Both the position numbers and the translations under genes were made by a program. Of a DNA stretch of 64,000 bases, positions 8,231-15,214 are shown piece by piece. The notes below the pieces were generated by a model, which was given only the letters and a program-made list of their open reading frames with translations, was not told where the DNA came from and ran no database searches. The DNA is from Bog-473 sp963782415 (GTDB lineage: Bacteria > Actinomycetota > Acidimicrobiia > Acidimicrobiales > RAAP-2): NCBI GenBank assembly GCA_963782415.1, contig CAWAJT010000002.1:124001-188000 (forward strand). The letters run 5' to 3'. Numbering within the stretch: position 1 is the stretch's first letter; every line of letters begins with the position of its first letter.

Positions 8231-9412
8231 TCAGCCGGGACCCGGAGCCCCCGGGTCCTCCCGCCCGGATCGCTCCTCCATCACGAGGTGCCCGCGGCGG
8301 TCGAAGGCGGCTGCAACCTCGCCGGCGATCAGCCGCCGGAGGGGGTCACCCACAATGGTGCGGCGCCAGCCCGTATCGAGCCGGCCCGGCTCGCCGCAGA
8401 GCAGCGCCGCGATGTCGGCTCGCGTGGCCATCAAGCTCTGGTCGAAGTTGAGGTCGTCGGCGATCTGGCGCACCACCCCGGTGCACACGGCCACCGCCGC
8501 CGGAGGTGCCGGGGCGTCCCGGCCCTCTGACGGCAGACGGAGCTGGTCCGCGGGGAGGGTGAGGCCGCGCTCGACGGCACGGAGGATTTCGCCGGCCCGA
8601 CCCTGGGCCAGGTGGCGGCCGTCCACCCCTCGGGCGCCGCGCAGCTCGTCGGCGTTGCGGGGCGGCCGCTGGGCGATCGCCGTCAAGCCGAGATCCGAGA
8701 GCACCATGCGTCGAGGCCGGTTGGTCTCGGCTGCCGTGCGCTCGCGCCAGGCCGCGACCTCTTGGGCCACGGCGCGGGACCGGCGGGACATTCCGCGGAT
8801 GTCGCCGAGTTTCCACCAGGCCTCTTCGGGGACGCGGGCCGGCGACCGGCCGCCGAGCACGTGGTCGCATTCGTCGAGGGCCCACTCCAGGCGGCCCTGC
8901 TCCCGGAGCTTCTCGGTGAGCACGGCCTGCAGTTCCAGGAGGTGGGCGACGTCGTTGACGGCATAGGTGATCTGGTTCTCCGAGATCGGGCGGACGAGCC
9001 AGTCCGAGAGCCGGTCCGCCTTGGGAAGGGAGACGCCCAGAATGTGGTCGACGAGGCGGGACAGCGAGGGGTTGGACATGCCGAGGAACCCGGCCACGAT
9101 CTGGGTGTCGAACACCACGGCGGGAGTGGCCCCGCAGGCCGCCATGAGGATGTCGAGGTCCTGGGAGGCCGCGTGAGCGATGGCCACCCCGGGCCCCTCG
9201 AAGACCGTGGCCAGGGGGGCCGGGTCGACGGCCAGGGGGTCGACCAGGGCGACCTTGTCGGCCCAGGCGATCTGAATCAGCGCCAGATCCGGGACGTAGG
9301 TGCGCTCCGTGTGGAATTCGGTGTCGAAGCCATAGGCGTCCGCCGCCGCCACCTCCTCGACCAGGTCGCTGAGCGCCTCGGCGTCGACCACCATGGTCGC
9401 CCGGGCGCTCAC
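8231..9412 (-). CDS. rnd: Ribonuclease D (DEDDy exonuclease with HRDC domains)
   Basis: A 3'-5' exoribonuclease of the RNase D family, acting on tRNA precursors and other structured RNA ends in the cytosol. The N-terminal DEDD exonuclease domain (about residues 10-190) shows GFDTEFHTERTY (first Asp and Glu), AHAASQDLDIL (second Asp) and YAVNDVAHLLEL (Tyr and final Asp, the DEDDy type). One or two HRDC-type helical domains follow (from about 210), with RPPRNADELRGARGVDGR as a helix-hairpin-helix-like segment. At 393 residues it has the usual actinobacterial length. ATG 9412 is followed by a second possible start at residue 7. Its stop lies 38 bases from the convergent acyl-CoA synthetase. Confidence 0.88.
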   Translation of the reverse strand: MSARATMVVDAEALSDLVEEVAAADAYGFDTEFHTERTYVPDLALIQIAWADKVALVDPLAVDPAPLATVFEGPGVAIAHAASQDLDILMAACGATPAVVFDTQIVAGFLGMSNPSLSRLVDHILGVSLPKADRLSDWLVRPISENQITYAVNDVAHLLELQAVLTEKLREQGRLEWALDECDHVLGGRSPARVPEEAWWKLGDIRGMSRRSRAVAQEVAAWRERTAAETNRPRRMVLSDLGLTAIAQRPPRNADELRGARGVDGRHLAQGRAGEILRAVERGLTLPADQLRLPSEGRDAPAPPAAVAVCTGVVRQIADDLNFDQSLMATRADIAALLCGEPGRLDTGWRRTIVGDPLRRLIAGEVAAAFDRRGHLVMEERSGREDPGAPGPG

Positions 9413-9782
9413 CGGTGGTCGGTCCCCGACGGGCGCCGGTCAGTCGGTTTCGTGGTCACGGCTGGTGCAGGTGGCGTGCTGCGGCCCCATCTCGGTCTTC
9501 AGGAGTCGCCGAGCCACGAGGCTCGGCAGCGTGGCGACACGGCGGTTGAAGGCCACACCGCCAGATCTGTGTAGGAGATTAGCGCGGCGGGGTCGACCGG
9601 CCGGACCGGGCGCCGGGTTCTCCACCCCAGCTCAGAGGTGTTCTCGGCCTCCCTCGCCGCTCCAGGCACGGCCTGGTGTGCGCCCGGGACTCGGTAGACT
9701 TCTCCTGCTCCATGATTTCCGGCTCTGTTTTGGCCCGCGACGTACCGATAGAGGGTGAAGGCCTGGATCAGAGGGGGACAGC
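9413..9782. other. Divergent intergenic region between rnd and the GGDEF gene
   Basis: These 370 bases separate divergent start codons and presumably hold both promoters. I see no RNA gene, no strong hairpin and no supported small open frame. Confidence 0.35.
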
Positions 9783-10454
9783 GTGAAGAAGGCCAGACGG
9801 AAGCTCGGTGAGGGCGGACCCACCGAGCCCGAGACCCGGACCGCACCGCCTGCGGACCGGGGTCTGTCGAGTTCGGGCGCCTCGCCCGGCCCGACCGACA
9901 AGAGCGTCGAGTCGATGCTGAAGGAGATCAGCTCCGGTGGCTCCGCCGCGCCGGTCACGAGTGGCCCGCGCGGCAGATACGACCAGCTCTGGCAGCTCTC
10001 CATGGCCGACCCGCACACCGGCCTGGCCAATCAGCTGCTGCTGCTCGATCGCCTGACCCAGGCGCTGGTTCGCCGCCGCCGGCACGGCGGCGAAGTGGTG
10101 GTCTGCAACATTGATTTGGACAACCTCAACGACATCAACCTCGATCTCGGCTACACCACCGGCAACGCCGTGCTCTGTGACGTGACACGCCGCCTGACCT
10201 CGGTCCTGCGCGCCGAGGACACGGTCGCCCGAGTCGGCAGCTGCGAGCTCGTCGCCGTCATGGCCGTGACCGACGAGCACGTGGTGGGTCCGCTGCTGCG
10301 CCGGTTGCAGCACACCCTCGACGAGCCCGTGACGGTGGACGGTCAGCCCATCCGCCTCGACACGTCCTTGGGCGTGGCCGTCGCCGACGACACCGAGTCT
10401 GCCGAAGAAGTCCTGGCTCGGGCCGACCGATCGACCAGGGTCAGCCGCCGTTAA
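9783..10454 (+). CDS. GGDEF-fold protein with degenerate active site
   Basis: GTG 9783 follows AGAGGGGGAC. The first 70 residues are Pro/Gly-rich and probably disordered, and the rest is a GGDEF (diguanylate cyclase) fold. It opens with ADPHTGLANQLLLLDRL and keeps the metal-site region as NIDLDNLNDIN and the LGYTTGNAVL helix. The GGDEF signature, however, reads VGSCEL in VARVGSCELVAV, so the substrate-binding Gly-Gly-Asp is lost. Enzymes with such changes are normally inactive and some act as nucleotide-binding effectors. No sensory domain or membrane segment is seen. It lies about 2.6 kb upstream of the first of two cyclic-di-GMP-type riboswitches, which makes a role in that signalling plausible but unproven. 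Confidence 0.7.
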   Translation: MKKARRKLGEGGPTEPETRTAPPADRGLSSSGASPGPTDKSVESMLKEISSGGSAAPVTSGPRGRYDQLWQLSMADPHTGLANQLLLLDRLTQALVRRRRHGGEVVVCNIDLDNLNDINLDLGYTTGNAVLCDVTRRLTSVLRAEDTVARVGSCELVAVMAVTDEHVVGPLLRRLQHTLDEPVTVDGQPIRLDTSLGVAVADDTESAEEVLARADRSTRVSRR

Positions 10455-10495
10455 GGCACCTGGCCACGGGGCCAAACGCCCGCCGGGGTCCGACC

Positions 10496-10546
10496 AGAGC
10501 CGATAAGGAGTATCGGCTCTATGCGAAACAGGAGTATCGGCTCTAT
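10496..10546 (+). repeat. Overlapping hairpin and 17-bp direct repeats ahead of the 10580 gene
   Basis: A perfect 10-bp inverted repeat (AGAGCCGATA at 10496-10505, TATCGGCTCT at 10511-10520) encloses AGGAG, a Shine-Dalgarno-like loop. The 17-base element AGGAGTATCGGCTCTAT occurs at 10506-10522 and again at 10530-10546, a 24-base period. The element lies 34 bases upstream of ATG 10580. It could be an operator (dyad plus repeat) or an RNA hairpin; there is no U tract for a terminator. Confidence 0.6.
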
Positions 10547-10579
10547 TGGTCCAGCCCAATTCCGGCAAAATTATGTGCG

Positions 10580-10918
10580 ATGTCCATGTACAGCGAGTTG
10601 CTCTCCGGGCTTTGTGCCGACGTCGACCCGCTGCCGCTGCCCGTTTCCCGTGATGAGCTGGTCGTTATCTTGTTGCAATGCCGCCGGCGGCTCAATGGCA
10701 ACGGGGGTGAAGGCGAGCACATCATGACGGAGGATCTGGCGCTCGAGCTCGATCACGACCGCATGTTGCTTCGCTTGTGCACCGCCATGGGGATCGAATC
10801 CGAACCGTCACGGTTCGGCAACCCCCTGGTCGAGCGGGAACGCCTGGAGAACCAGCTCCGCGCCGTCGGGGTGGACTTCCGCACGCTCGACGACAACCGG
10901 AGGATCACCGCCGCGTAA
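10580..10918 (+). CDS. Small soluble protein of unknown function
   Basis: A 112-residue frame with normal codon usage, no membrane segment and no recognisable catalytic motif. It is Leu- and acid-rich and probably helical, for example VSRDELVVILLQCRRRL near residue 22, and it ends with DFRTLDDNRRITAA. Two start codons occur close together (ATG 10580 and ATG 10586), neither with a strong ribosome binding site. It sits behind the unusual repeat at 10496-10546 and is convergent with the response regulator at 10967. I do not recognise the family. Confidence 0.5.
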   Translation: MSMYSELLSGLCADVDPLPLPVSRDELVVILLQCRRRLNGNGGEGEHIMTEDLALELDHDRMLLRLCTAMGIESEPSRFGNPLVERERLENQLRAVGVDFRTLDDNRRITAA

Positions 10919-10966
10919 CAGCAGGTCGCCCGGGGTGTAGGTGGGCTGTGGCGGGTGCAGGACCGC

Positions 10967-11623
10967 TCAGGACTTGGGGTTGAAGGCCTTGCGTTCGGCC
11001 AGGACGGCGGCGTACACGGCGGCTTCGGTGCGCCGGCGCATCCCGAGCTTGGAGAGCAGGCTCGAGACGTAGTTCTTCACCGTCGCCTCGGCCAAGAAGA
11101 GCTGTTCGGCGATCTGGCGGTTGGACTGCCCCTGGGCGATGAGCTCCAGCACCTTGCGCTCCTGGGGCGTCAGCACGGTGAGGCGCGACTCTGCCTCCTG
11201 GTCCTTGCGCAGGCGGTCGAACAACTCCTGGGTCAGGACGGGGTCGAGCAGCGACATGCCCTGGCTGACCCGCCGGATGTCGCCGAGCAGGTCACCGCCA
11301 CCGACCTCTTTGAGCACGTAGCCCGAGGCCCCCGCCATGATCGACGAGAACAGGGCGTCGTCGTCGGAGTAGGAGGTGAGCATCAGGCACCTGACCTGGG
11401 GTGTCAGCGACTGCACCTCCCGGCAGACCTCAATGCCGTTCCCGTCCGGGAGTCGCACGTCGAGGATGGCGACGTCGGGCACGTGTTCACGGATGAGCCG
11501 CAGGCCATGTTCGGCCGTCCCCGCCTCTCCGACGACCTCCATGTCGTCTTCCGCCTCCAAAAGGGTGCGCAGACCCGTGCGCACCAGCTCATGGTCATCG
11601 AGGAGGAACACCCGAATCGTCAT
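10967..11623 (-). CDS. NarL/DevR-type two-component response regulator
   Basis: A DNA-binding response regulator of 218 residues. The receiver domain has the acidic pair in FLLDDHELVRTG, the phospho-acceptor Asp in ILDVRLPDGNG (about residue 54) and the conserved Lys in GYVLKEVGGGDL. A LuxR-type helix-turn-helix follows (LTPQERKVLELIAQG, then QIAEQLFLAEATVKNYVS). ATG 11623 is chosen because the conserved MTIRVFLLDDHE begins there. It is divergent from a histidine kinase starting at 11737, leaving 113 bases for both promoters, so the two are very likely partners. The organisation and sequence resemble the dormancy regulator DevR/DosR and its kinase. The regulon cannot be read here. Confidence 0.87.
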   Translation of the reverse strand: MTIRVFLLDDHELVRTGLRTLLEAEDDMEVVGEAGTAEHGLRLIREHVPDVAILDVRLPDGNGIEVCREVQSLTPQVRCLMLTSYSDDDALFSSIMAGASGYVLKEVGGGDLLGDIRRVSQGMSLLDPVLTQELFDRLRKDQEAESRLTVLTPQERKVLELIAQGQSNRQIAEQLFLAEATVKNYVSSLLSKLGMRRRTEAAVYAAVLAERKAFNPKS

Positions 11624-11736
11624 TTTGCCAATCTTGCCATGCCCTCGGCGTGATCTGGCCACGGCAGAGGGCAGGGCAACCTCCTTGCACCCGACCTGGC
11701 GCACGCGGCGGGAGGCCCCCTCTATCCTGACGTCCC

Positions 11737-12894
11737 GTGCAGCCCTTCGACCGGATCGACGATCCCGCCCGGCTGCGCCGCCTGGTCCAGGCGATCCTCA
11801 TCCTCGACGCCGAGCTCAACCTGCCCGTGGTGCTGCGGAGGATCATTGAGGAGGCGCGCGACCTGGTGGACGCCCAGTACGGGGCCCTGGGGGTGTTGAC
11901 CGAGGACGGCCAGGCACTGGACCAGTTCCTCACGGTGGGCCTGACCCACGACGAGGTGCGGGCCATCGGTCCACGACCCACCGGTCGGGGCGTGCTGGGC
12001 ACCTTGATCGCGGCCGACGAGCCCCTGCGTCTGGCCAACCTGGCCGCCAGCCCCGACAGCTACGGGTTCCCCGCCCACCATCCCGACATGACGTCCTTCC
12101 TCGGTGTCCCGGTCAAGGTGCACGGCGAGGTCTACGGCATCCTCTTCTTGACCAACAAGACGACAGCGCCCGAGTTCTCGGACGACGACGAGGAGCTGGT
12201 GGCGGCCCTGGCCATGGCGGCCGGCATTGCGATCGAGAATGCACGGCTGCACGGCATCGTGCGTGACCGGGCGCTCACCGAGGACCGGGATCGCATCGCC
12301 CGTGACCTGCACGATTCGGTCATCCAACGCCTGTTTGCCATCGGGTTGTCGCTCCAGGGGACCGCACGCCTGGTCGAGCGGCCCGAGGCGGTGATGCGGA
12401 TCGGGGAGGCGATCGACAAGTTGGACGAGACGATCCGGCAGCTCCGCAAGGCGATCTTCGACATTGAGCTCACGATCAGCAAGGAGGGCCTGCACCCAAA
12501 GGTCCTCGACCTCGTCCACGAGCTGCGGCCCGTGCTGGGCATCCTGCCGCAATGCTCGTTCAGCGGGCCGGTGGATACCGATGTGAGCGAGGAGCTGACC
12601 GAGGAGGTGCTGGCCGTGCTCCGGGAGGCGCTGACCAACGTCGGGAAGCACGCGCAGGCGTCCCAGGTCGTCGTGACAATTGCTGCCGGCGACGAGCTGC
12701 GGCTCGTCGTCGCGGACGACGGGGTTGGCCTCGGCGACGGCAATGCGGCTAGCCTCGGCCTGAAGAACCTGCGCCAGCGGGCCGAAAGGCTGGGCGGCGG
12801 TGTCGAGCTCGGTACCTCCCGCGAGGGAGGCACCCGCCTCACGTGGCATGTACCACTGGGGTCTGCTGCGTCGGGAGCGACTTCCACGGTCTGA
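11737..12894 (+). CDS. GAF-domain sensor histidine kinase, DevS-like (HisKA_3)
   Basis: A soluble kinase of 385 residues with no membrane segment. One GAF sensor domain spans about residues 25-165 (FLGVPVKVHGEVYGILFL). The HisKA_3 dimerisation domain has the phospho-acceptor His in DRIARDLHDSVIQRLFA (about residue 195). The HATPase_c domain shows REALTNVGKHAQAS (N box), VADDGVGLG and GLKNLRQRAERLGG. The start is GTG 11737. The layout matches DevS/DosT-type kinases, but those have two GAF domains, the first binding heme; a single GAF here gives no evidence for heme. Partner of the divergent regulator at 10967-11623. Confidence 0.87.
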   Translation: MQPFDRIDDPARLRRLVQAILILDAELNLPVVLRRIIEEARDLVDAQYGALGVLTEDGQALDQFLTVGLTHDEVRAIGPRPTGRGVLGTLIAADEPLRLANLAASPDSYGFPAHHPDMTSFLGVPVKVHGEVYGILFLTNKTTAPEFSDDDEELVAALAMAAGIAIENARLHGIVRDRALTEDRDRIARDLHDSVIQRLFAIGLSLQGTARLVERPEAVMRIGEAIDKLDETIRQLRKAIFDIELTISKEGLHPKVLDLVHELRPVLGILPQCSFSGPVDTDVSEELTEEVLAVLREALTNVGKHAQASQVVVTIAAGDELRLVVADDGVGLGDGNAASLGLKNLRQRAERLGGGVELGTSREGGTRLTWHVPLGSAASGATSTV

Positions 12895-13030
12895 GGTGGG
12901 CCTTCGGGTTCGCGCGCGCCGAAACACGCAGGAGCGCACAGCGAGCCCACAGCGAGGAATCACAACACTGACACAAATCGCTCAAGGTCCATTGCCTCGA
13001 AGCCGAAGAATTGATCATCGTTTGACAATC

Positions 13031-13098
13031 GAAAAGGGCAAACCACTCGTGAGGGTGGGACGCAAAGCCACGGGACTCCTCGAGTTCGCCGGGCCGCA
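13031..13098 (+). ncRNA. Cyclic-di-GMP-I (GEMM-I) type riboswitch upstream of GH26-like gene
   Basis: The RNA has the two conserved GEMM-I strings, GGGCAAACC (13037-13045) and GGGACGCAAAGCC (13057-13069). They flank a perfect hairpin CCACUC-GUGA-GGGUGG with a GNRA tetraloop. A second short hairpin (GACUC/GAGUU) follows, then GCCGGG, the place of the tetraloop-receptor half. A second copy at 15081-15150 keeps the pairing with different bases. It sits 75 bases before ATG 13174. The ligand is most likely cyclic di-GMP; close variants bind cGAMP, and sequence alone does not settle that. The expression mechanism is not evident, as no clear terminator follows. Confidence 0.85.
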
Positions 13099-13173
13099 GC
13101 TCCGAAGCGAGCTCTCCCCCTTCCGTGTGGCGAATCGTCGTCTGCGGGTCGAAAGGCAACAGGCGATACGGCC

Positions 13174-14976
13174 ATGACTAGTCACCAATCCCGACCGAAC
13201 CATGCCATTGCAGCGCTTTTGCTGCGCGCGATGGGCTTCTTGGTACTGATCCCACTCGTTGCCCTGGGCCTCGCCACGGCGTTCACTCCGGACGTGGGCC
13301 GGGCGAGCGCCTCGGGTCCAGCGCATTCGACCGCCTACAGCGGGGGCATCTTGATGGCCACCGATCCGAATGGGGGCTTCTGGACAGTGACGCCGACCGG
13401 CGCCGTGACGCCTCATGGCGGGTCACCCGCCCTCGGCTCGCCCACGCTGTCGAACCTTCGGCTGGCCCAGCCGATCGTCGGGATGGCGGCAACCACCGAC
13501 GGCAATGGCTATTGGCTGGTCGCATCCGACGGCGGCATCTTCAGCTACGGCGACGCCACCTTCTACGGCTCGACCGGCGGCCTGCGCTTGAACAAACCGA
13601 TCGTCGGTATGGCGCCGACGCCGAGCGGCAGGGGCTACTGGCTCGTCGCCTCCGACGGCGGCATCTTCAGCTACGGCGACGCCACCTTCTACGGGTCGAC
13701 GGGGTCGATCCGTCTCAACAAGCCCGTCGTGGGCATGGCGGCGACGACTGACGGCGCCGGCTACTGGCTCGTGGCCTCCGATGGGGGCATCTTCAGCTAC
13801 GGCGACGCCCAGTTCTACGGCTCGACCGGATCGCTCCACCTGAACCTGCCCGTCGTCGGCATGGCGGCCTCCCCGAGCGGCAACGGCTATTGGCTGGTCG
13901 GCTTCGACGGTGGCGTCTTCACCTTCGGCGACGCCCAGTTCTACGGCTCGGCGGCGGGCTGGGGGACCTACGTCTACGGCATGATCGTCAACCCGTCCAA
14001 CGCGGGTTACGCCATCGTGACCGCAAACGGCCAGTCGAACGTCTTTGGGCCGGGACTGAACCCCTACGCCCTGTGGCGTGGTGGCCTGCAGCAGGGCGCC
14101 TACGCCTCGACACCCACACCAGCCGGCATGAGCGCCTTCGCGCAGCAGACGAGGACGGCGCCCACCGTGGCCACCGCCTATCTCAACGGCAGCAGCGGAT
14201 GGTCCACCATGGATGGCGCCGGCGGCAGCCTCAATTACCTGACCAACGCCTATCGCGGGTCGGGGTACACGCTGGCCCTCGGGGTCCCGATCATCCCGAC
14301 CTCGAACGGCTCGCCGGTGGGAACCCTGGCCCAAGGTGCGTCCGGGGCCTTCAACCTGTATTACATCACCCTGGCGCAGACGCTCGTGGCCGGCGGCGAG
14401 GGTAACGCCTACCTCCGTCTGGGCTGGGAATTCGACGGCTCGTGGATGCCCTGGAATGCGACGAACCCCAGCGCGGAGGCCAGCTACGCCGCCTATTTCC
14501 AGCAGATCGTCACGGCGATGAGGGCCGTGCCCGGCGCGCAGTTCCGTTTCGTGTGGAACCCCGACGTGGGGGCGTTCACCCAGTCGGGGTACTCAGTCGC
14601 TGCGGCGTACCCGGGCAACGCCTTCGTCGACGTGATCGGACTCGACGACTACGACCAGTCCTGGGCCGTCCCCCAGACGCCGGCCAACGCCTGGACCTCC
14701 ACCAACCTGCCCTCGCTGACGGCGGCGCAGCAGTTCGCCAGCGCCAACGGCAAGCCCCTCGCCTTCAGCGAATGGGGCGTGACCATCCGCACCGACGGCC
14801 ACGGCCTGGGGGACGACCCGTACTACGTGAACCAGATGGTGGCCTGGATGAAGAACAGCGCCAATGACGTGGTGTACGAGTCCTATTTCGACGCCGACAC
14901 GGGAGGGGTCAACTCGGTCATCACCGGGGGTTCCTTCCCGAGCAGCCTGGCCGCCCTCTCAGCCGACCTGGGGTGA
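13174..14976 (+). CDS. Secreted GH26-like glycoside hydrolase with YWLVASDGG repeat domain
   Basis: A 600-residue exported protein. The signal segment is hydrophobic at about residues 10-40, ending GRASA. Residues about 60-290 hold five to six repeats of around 42 residues with the core GYWLVASDGGIFSYGDA, probably a beta-propeller or similar surface-binding fold. The C-terminal half is a TIM-barrel hydrolase resembling GH26 (mannanase/beta-glucanase clan A). The likely acid/base Glu is in LRLGWEFDGSWMPW (about residue 418) and the nucleophile Glu in AFSEWGVTIR (about 532); FVWNPDVGAF and DVIGLDDYDQSW add support. The gene stands behind a GEMM-I riboswitch and is 60% or more identical by eye to the next gene, a tandem duplicate. 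The substrate is unknown; the nearby exopolysaccharide is an attractive candidate. Confidence 0.8.
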   Translation: MTSHQSRPNHAIAALLLRAMGFLVLIPLVALGLATAFTPDVGRASASGPAHSTAYSGGILMATDPNGGFWTVTPTGAVTPHGGSPALGSPTLSNLRLAQPIVGMAATTDGNGYWLVASDGGIFSYGDATFYGSTGGLRLNKPIVGMAPTPSGRGYWLVASDGGIFSYGDATFYGSTGSIRLNKPVVGMAATTDGAGYWLVASDGGIFSYGDAQFYGSTGSLHLNLPVVGMAASPSGNGYWLVGFDGGVFTFGDAQFYGSAAGWGTYVYGMIVNPSNAGYAIVTANGQSNVFGPGLNPYALWRGGLQQGAYASTPTPAGMSAFAQQTRTAPTVATAYLNGSSGWSTMDGAGGSLNYLTNAYRGSGYTLALGVPIIPTSNGSPVGTLAQGASGAFNLYYITLAQTLVAGGEGNAYLRLGWEFDGSWMPWNATNPSAEASYAAYFQQIVTAMRAVPGAQFRFVWNPDVGAFTQSGYSVAAAYPGNAFVDVIGLDDYDQSWAVPQTPANAWTSTNLPSLTAAQQFASANGKPLAFSEWGVTIRTDGHGLGDDPYYVNQMVAWMKNSANDVVYESYFDADTGGVNSVITGGSFPSSLAALSADLG

Positions 14977-15080
14977 CCCGGGCCGCACACGTGCGGCACA
15001 ATTCGCTTTCACACAGTTCGCGCAAATAGTCCGCATGCCCTTGCCCGGGCATGCCCGTTCGGGGCATCGTTCATCCGGAA

Positions 15081-15150
15081 CGAAAAGGCAAACCTCCCGT
15101 GAGGGGGGGACGCAAAGCTACGGGACTCGCTGAGTCGGCCGGGCCGCCGA
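15081..15150 (+). ncRNA. Second cyclic-di-GMP-I (GEMM-I) type riboswitch
   Basis: AAGGCAAACC (15085-15094) and GGGACGCAAAGC (15107-15118) flank the hairpin CCUCCC-GUGA-GGGGGG. Compared with the copy at 13031 the stem bases differ but pairing is kept, good evidence for a selected RNA. The second hairpin GACUC-GCU-GAGUC and GGCCGGGCCG follow. ATG 15215 lies 65 bases downstream behind GAGGGGGAAG. The leader was probably duplicated together with the gene it controls. Confidence 0.85.
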
Positions 15151-15214
15151 ATCGCATGAGCGCATTGCTCGTCGCCTCGCGGTCCCAGCGCCAGCGGGGT
15201 CGAGGGGGAAGACG

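Noticed and set aside
10521..10727. Small Cys-rich frame starting right after the hairpin at 10496-10520.
   Set aside because: It overlaps the better 10580 frame, has an improbable composition, and its start lies inside the repeat.
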